A stretch of DNA of 8,574 nt. Origin: Actinomycetota bacterium (GTDB taxonomy: Bacteria > Actinomycetota > Thermoleophilia > Solirubrobacterales > Solirubrobacteraceae). How positions within the stretch are numbered: the stretch's first letter is position 1; every line of letters starts with the position of its first letter. The stretch spans positions 1 to 8,574 of the forward strand of contig VAYD01000159.1 of assembly GCA_005883905.1 (NCBI GenBank). The letters run 5' to 3'. Below the pieces are notes generated by a model, which was given only the letters and a program-made list of their open reading frames with translations, searched no databases and had not been told where the DNA came from. The translations under genes were made by a program, and so were the position numbers. This document shows, piece by piece, positions 4,952 through 8,574 of this stretch.

Positions 4952-7139
4952 CGGCCCGCCCGGTCGGCGGGGCCAGCAGCGCGTTGGCGACCAGGCGCTC
5001 GGTGCCCTCGACGTAGCCGCGGAAGACCGGGTCGAACGCGAACAACACGGTGCGGCCCGCGCCGGTCGGCTCGTCGAGCGCGGCCGCGGTGCCATGCAGC
5101 GCCGCCGTTCCCTCCGCGTATCCGCCCGCGAAGAACGCGCTCCCCGACGGGTAGCGCGCGACGACCGTCCCGCCCGACGGATGCAGCACCGGGTCGCCGC
5201 CCGCGAACACGAAGCCGCTCGTGCGCTCGCCCCAGGCGACCGGGTCGTCCGGGTCGAGCGCGACGCCGAGCGAGACCCCGGGCATCTGCGGGTCCGCGGC
5301 CGGCGAGGCCGTCGCCGTGGTGATCCCCGCCGACTGCGCCAGCTCGATCCCCGCGCCGCGGAAGCCGATGTAGGTGCCGCCGTTGCGAACCCACGACTGC
5401 AGCGCGGCCAGCCCGGCTGCCGACGGTGGCGGGAACGCGCCGTCGGGCACGACGAACGCGCTGTAGTCGCCCGAGGCGAGCCGCTCGAGGTCTGCGCTGC
5501 CGACCAGGTCGACCGGCAGCCCGTAGCGCTGTTCGAGCAGCCAGCGCGCCCAGGCGAACGACGCCGTCGCGGGGCCCTCGTCGAGCAGCGCGACGCGCGG
5601 CGCCCGCATCTCGACGCCATCGCCGGCGGCGACGTACGTCCCGGCGCGCGGCACGCGCGCCAGCCGGCTGCCCTGTGCCAGCAGGTGCATCGCCACCTCG
5701 GCCGCGCCTTCGGAGTCGCCGGCGAACGGCGGGCCCTCGGGCGCGGTCGGCGCGCTGCCCGGGGTCAGCGTGCCGCGCGGCAGCCGTGAGCGGATGGCGC
5801 CGCCGTCGAGTCCCATCAGCAGCGGGTTGGACCAGGACGCGACGTCGTAGAAGTACGGCACCGACGCGTACGGGTTCTCGCCGAGCATCGCCTCGACCCA
5901 GTGCTTCTGCGTCTGCGCGAGCGTCACCAACCACGTCCCGGCCGGAAGCTGCCGGCGGCTCGTCCCCGAGGTCCCGTACGCGTGGAACCGCACGGTCACC
6001 GCGCGGCGCAGGCGGCTGACGCGCACGCCCACCGCGCGCAGCCGCTCCGCGAGATGAGCGGCGTCCTGCGCCGCCGCGTCGGCGCGCCACGCGTACGCGT
6101 AGATCCGCGCGCGCGTCACCCGCGCGCCCGACGCGTTGGGCTCGAGCCTGCCGTGCGCGCCCTCCGCACGCGCCTGGCGCCAGGTCCGGTCCCACGCCCG
6201 CAGCAGCTCGTGGCGATGCGCGGCCACCGTCTGCAGGAGCGTCTGCGCGGCCAGGTGGTGCTCCGCGACGCGCTCGTCGAACGGCGCGTCCATGCCCTTC
6301 TCGAACGTCATCCCGGCCGCGCCGAACAGCGTCGTCGTCGCACTGTCGCCGTAGCCCATGAAGAACAGGTCGTAGCCCGTACCTGTCATGTAGCTGACCC
6401 CTGCCTGGCCGAACGCGTGGCGCAGCGCAGGCGCGATCGTGTCGCTCATCGCGCGCAGCGCGGCCGCCGGCACCTCGTGGTGGACGGGGTCCGTGTCGGG
6501 CGGGAAGAAGAACGAGCCGCCGGCCTCCTCGTGCTGGTCGGCGAACGCGACCGGCGGATAGCGCTCCAGCAGCGCCAGCTTCACGTTCGTCTCGGGCTGG
6601 GTGGCGGCGAACCAGTCGCGGTTGAGGTCGAAGCCGTTGGCGTTCACGCGGGTTCCCGCCGCGCGGCCGTCGGGGTTCTGCAGCGGCAGGAACACGACGA
6701 CGAGCCGATCGAGCAGCTCGCACGACGAGCTGCGGGCGAGCTCGGACAGCAGCTGGAGGTCCGCGTCCGTGCCCGACGGCTCGTTGCCATGCACGTTGGC
6801 CGCCAGCCAGACGATCGCCGGCCCGCCCGCTGCGTGCGAGCGGCCGCGCCGCGAGGCGCGCGCTCGCGCGGCGATCGCACCCAGGTGGTCGAGGTTGCGC
6901 GGCGCGGACACGATCGCGTAGGGCAGCGGCCGTCCCTGGACGCTCGCGCCCGCAACGCCGGTCTCGACTCGGGTCGACGCGGCATCGACCTGCGCCAGGT
7001 ACGCGGAGACCTGCTCGTCGGTCACCGGCACGGAGCCGGGGGCGAAGGCGGGCACGCCCGCGGTGGCGCCGCAGGTCTGCGCGGCGGCCGGCGCGGCGGA
7101 CAGGCCGAGCGCCAGCGCGGCGAGCGCCGCCGCCCTCAC
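4875..7139 (-). CDS. Secreted M14 zinc carboxypeptidase with C-terminal GATase1-like domain
   Basis: This 754-aa exported metallopeptidase starts at GTG 7139, which overlaps the upstream stop (GTGA) and opens a signal peptide: VRAAALAALALGLSAAPAAA, cleavage expected after about residue 20. The M14 domain (about 38-290) shows zinc ligands H117-GN-E120, NPDG at 155-158, substrate-binding N173-R174 in DLNRDW, third ligand H203 in DQHEE, and the general-base Glu at E280 in TFEKG, so it should be active. A middle region (about 290-500) is of unknown fold. Residues about 512-723 resemble the GATase1/ThuA-like domain found C-terminal in some M14 proteins; at the nucleophile turn (GFRGAG, R594) there is no cysteine, so this part is probably not a glutaminase. 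Only two cysteines, C23 and C140, remain in the mature protein and could pair. The last ~31 residues are Arg/Ser/Ala-rich and read antisense to the GST-like gene. Confidence 0.9.
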   Translation of the reverse strand: MRAAALAALALGLSAAPAAAQTCGATAGVPAFAPGSVPVTDEQVSAYLAQVDAASTRVETGVAGASVQGRPLPYAIVSAPRNLDHLGAIAARARASRRGRSHAAGGPAIVWLAANVHGNEPSGTDADLQLLSELARSSSCELLDRLVVVFLPLQNPDGRAAGTRVNANGFDLNRDWFAATQPETNVKLALLERYPPVAFADQHEEAGGSFFFPPDTDPVHHEVPAAALRAMSDTIAPALRHAFGQAGVSYMTGTGYDLFFMGYGDSATTTLFGAAGMTFEKGMDAPFDERVAEHHLAAQTLLQTVAAHRHELLRAWDRTWRQARAEGAHGRLEPNASGARVTRARIYAYAWRADAAAQDAAHLAERLRAVGVRVSRLRRAVTVRFHAYGTSGTSRRQLPAGTWLVTLAQTQKHWVEAMLGENPYASVPYFYDVASWSNPLLMGLDGGAIRSRLPRGTLTPGSAPTAPEGPPFAGDSEGAAEVAMHLLAQGSRLARVPRAGTYVAAGDGVEMRAPRVALLDEGPATASFAWARWLLEQRYGLPVDLVGSADLERLASGDYSAFVVPDGAFPPPSAAGLAALQSWVRNGGTYIGFRGAGIELAQSAGITTATASPAADPQMPGVSLGVALDPDDPVAWGERTSGFVFAGGDPVLHPSGGTVVARYPSGSAFFAGGYAEGTAALHGTAAALDEPTGAGRTVLFAFDPVFRGYVEGTERLVANALLAPPTGRAVTRSRTAASAGARRFASSRRSPRRR

Positions 7140-8101
7140 AGCGTCTCGATCCCGGCGCGGGCATACGGCGCCCAGAACGCCAGCTCGTCGGCCGCCCACG
7201 CCCGCTCGGCCGGGTCGGGATGCACGACCGCGCTGTGGCCGAGCAGCCAGCCGAACGTGCACAGGCCGGCGACGGCGCCGAGCGCGAGCCCGCGGTCGTC
7301 CAGCATCGAGCCTTCGGCAGCGAAGCCCTGAGCGACGATCTCCTCGCGCGGCACGTCGATCCGCCACGCGTCCTCCAGCATGAACCACACCAGCTCGACC
7401 GCCGGCGTGCCCATCGCGGCCAGGTCCCAGTCGATGAGGAAGACGTCGTTGCCCAGGACACCCAGGTTGTCGTCGCGCAGGTCGCCGTGGATGAGCGTCA
7501 GGCCGTCGCGCACTAGCGCCTTCGCCAGCGGCGCCGGGTCGTCGAGCAGCGCGGCGCCTGCGGCGGCGATCTCGTCGGGCGTGGCCTGTGCGAAGGCGTC
7601 CCATCCTGCCGGCAGCTGCTTGGGCGCCAGGTCGGGCTCGTCGAGCTCGCGCGCCGTGGTCGCCGGCGACGCGATCGCGAGGAAGTCCTCGATCCGGGTC
7701 GCCGACGCGACGTCCTCGCCGTGGAACTCGCGGTGCATGCCGGCGGCGGCGCCGAGCACCGCGTAGAGCTCGTCCGGGCCGATCCGCCGCTCCTCGCCGA
7801 TGAGGTACTCAGAGATGTCGCGCATGTGGATCCAGTAGCCGTCGCCGTCGGGCTCGACGCGCTGGATCGCCGTGTCGAGCTGCACCGGCAGCCGCGCCAT
7901 CTGGCCGTCGAGCCACAGCCGCGCCGAGCGCCCGAGCTCGTCGCGCGTGGCGCGGCCCATCCAGCCGTCGAGCGGAACGACGCGCTTGACGACCAGGTCG
8001 CCGCGGCGCTCGACGGCCGCGCCGGAGTTGCCCCCGAACGCGCCCCGGGGGCGGGCGGAATAGACCCAGTGGCGCACGATCAGGTCGCCGGATCGGTCCA
8101 C
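7136..8101 (-). CDS. APH/choline-kinase-like phosphotransferase
   Basis: This cytoplasmic small-molecule kinase fold is about 321 aa from the GTG at 8101. Seen motifs are a nucleotide loop GGNSGAAVE (23-31), ATP lysine K39 in DLVVKRV, the Brenner motif HGDLRDDN (205-212, catalytic D207) and the metal-binding IDWDLAAMGTP (223-233). The substrate is unknown. Although mtnA lies upstream, the motifs do not look like methylthioribose kinase MtnK, so I do not call it that. The start is uncertain: the first ~20 residues (LIVRHWVYSARPRG) look like the last strand of the preceding NTF2-like domain, not like a kinase N-terminus. A single added base near 8086-8091 would fuse both into one ~396-aa protein. 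The stop overlaps the peptidase start by 4 bp. Frames further upstream (to 8374) are shadow sequence. Confidence 0.82.
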   Translation of the reverse strand: MDRSGDLIVRHWVYSARPRGAFGGNSGAAVERRGDLVVKRVVPLDGWMGRATRDELGRSARLWLDGQMARLPVQLDTAIQRVEPDGDGYWIHMRDISEYLIGEERRIGPDELYAVLGAAAGMHREFHGEDVASATRIEDFLAIASPATTARELDEPDLAPKQLPAGWDAFAQATPDEIAAAGAALLDDPAPLAKALVRDGLTLIHGDLRDDNLGVLGNDVFLIDWDLAAMGTPAVELVWFMLEDAWRIDVPREEIVAQGFAAEGSMLDDRGLALGAVAGLCTFGWLLGHSAVVHPDPAERAWAADELAFWAPYARAGIETL

Positions 8102-8325
8102 AGCGCAGCGCCGCGCTCGAAGACGTGGGCTTCGAACGTCGCCTCGGCAGCCGGGCCGTCCCACCAGCGGGCGAGCTCGGCGACGATGTCGGCCCGGCCC
8201 TGGTGGCGGCGCCGGCCGCCGGGCAGGGAGGCGTCGAGCTCCGCGTTGCGGCCGTAGCCCGGCGCCAGCGCGTCGAGGTCGCCGTGCTCGACGGCCCGGC
8301 GCAGGGCGTCGAGCACGCCGCTCAT
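8080..8325 (-). CDS. NTF2/SnoaL-like domain, apparently truncated by a frame break
   Basis: This 81-aa frame starts MSGVLDALRRAVEHGDLDALAPGYGRNAELDASLPGG, the standard opening of SnoaL/NTF2-like folds: an alpha helix, then 'gdldal...y..na' and the first strand. RADIVAELARWWDGP and the strands FEAHVFERGAALW follow. Complete domains of this family are usually 110-130 aa and end in a strand like 'R(H)WVY..RP'. That strand is missing here but occurs in the -1 frame immediately after (RHWVYSARPRG, in the phosphotransferase frame). It is therefore either a real frameshift, a sequence error, or the front half of a fusion protein. The ATG at 8325 overlaps the mtnA stop (ATGA), which supports the start. 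Its ligand or reaction is unknown. Confidence 0.65.
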   Translation of the reverse strand: MSGVLDALRRAVEHGDLDALAPGYGRNAELDASLPGGRRRHQGRADIVAELARWWDGPAAEATFEAHVFERGAALWTDPAT

Positions 8326-8574
8326 CGAGCGAGCAGCGCGGCGATCGCCGCGGCCGTCGGCGGCTGCGCGACACCGCGCTCGCAGACGAACGCGGTGATC
8401 AGCTCCGCCGGGGTGACGTCGAACGCGGGGTTGCGCACCGCCACGTCGGGCAGCGTGACGAGGTCGCCGCCCGGCCGTCGGACCTCGTCGGCGTCGCGCT
8501 CCTCGATCTCGATTTCGTCGCCGCTCGGCAGCGCCGCGTCCACCGACGACGTCGGGCCGGCCACGACGAACGGG
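8322..8574 (-). CDS. mtnA: S-methyl-5-thioribose-1-phosphate isomerase, C-terminal part
   Basis: Only the last 83 residues are in the window; the gene continues past the right edge. The fragment reads PFVVAGPTSSVDAALPSGDEI, then EIEERDADEV, then VAVRNPAFDVTPAELITAFVCERGV. These match the strongly conserved MtnA C-terminus (PFYVAAPTSTxD, IPIEERxxxEV, VRNPAFDVTPxxLITAxxTExGV). MtnA converts methylthioribose-1-phosphate to methylthioribulose-1-phosphate in the methionine salvage pathway. The catalytic Cys and Asp lie upstream of the visible part, so activity cannot be judged; the related eIF2B-like family shares the fold, but the NPAFDVTP block fits MtnA. The ~15 C-terminal residues (PPTAAAIAALLAR) are ordinary. 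The stop overlaps the NTF2-like start by 4 bp, making mtnA part of the same operon. Confidence 0.9.
   Translation of the reverse strand, partial: PFVVAGPTSSVDAALPSGDEIEIEERDADEVRRPGGDLVTLPDVAVRNPAFDVTPAELITAFVCERGVAQPPTAAAIAALLAR

Noticed and set aside
5901..7331. A 476-codon + strand frame opposite the peptidase
   Set aside because: Antisense shadow of a GC-rich gene; composition dominated by R, A, V and H with no recognisable domain, start site or promoter.
4837..7461. An 874-codon minus-strand frame overlapping the peptidase and kinase
   Set aside because: Arg/Gly/Ala-rich translation over most of its length; it only carries kinase-like motifs where it is not in the true frame, and the M14 catalytic motifs lie in the other frame.
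7136..8101. Aminoglycoside-resistance kinase
   Set aside because: Only the general APH fold motifs are visible; nothing points to an antibiotic substrate and the context is housekeeping.

Overview
The window is a gene-dense piece (almost every base coding) of a very GC-rich chromosome. Gene content and promoter style suggest an actinobacterium, most likely of the Thermoleophilia/Solirubrobacterales type. The hints are a cluster of DUF4235-like, holin-superfamily and DUF3618 membrane proteins, a stand-alone CPC-motif thioredoxin-fold protein, frequent GTG/TTG starts, and TAGNNT-like -10 boxes placed directly before start codons. The lineage is an inference. There are no rRNA, tRNA, CRISPR or insertion-sequence signals.

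Left part (1-2725, + strand). A TetR/AcrR regulator of FadR-like type is followed by four very small genes packed with overlaps or 3-nt gaps: a 44-aa DUF4235-like membrane protein, a 65-aa protein with one C-terminal membrane helix, a 143-aa holin-superfamily (PF07332-type) protein and a 75-aa DUF3618 protein. They look like one envelope-associated operon. A 55-bp gap (1603-1657) carries a 27-bp interrupted palindrome and a -10-like box. After it comes a 355-aa AI-2E family (UPF0118) permease.

Middle (2722-4951). A DegV-family fatty-acid-binding protein on the - strand ends in the same CTAG as the permease. Its start faces a divergent extended-SDR epimerase/dehydratase across only 44 bp, where two -10-like boxes sit 17 bp apart. 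The epimerase is coupled by a TGATG overlap to a small glutaredoxin/GST-N-like protein.

Right part (4875-8574, - strand, read right to left). The 3' end of mtnA (methionine salvage) runs off the window. It is followed by an NTF2/SnoaL-like domain, an APH-type phosphotransferase, and a secreted M14 zinc carboxypeptidase with a C-terminal glutamine-amidotransferase-like domain. Most junctions are 4-bp stop/start overlaps, so this reads as one operon. The NTF2-like frame stops early, and its apparent last strand continues in the phosphotransferase frame. That suggests a two-domain protein split by a 1-nt frameshift or a sequence error. The peptidase runs 77 bp into the opposite-strand GST-like gene and has an Arg-rich tail made by antisense reading of it.

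I see no clear, complete new defence or mobile system. The items most worth a second look are the palindrome, the start-adjacent promoter pattern, the NTF2-phosphotransferase frame break and the antisense overlap.
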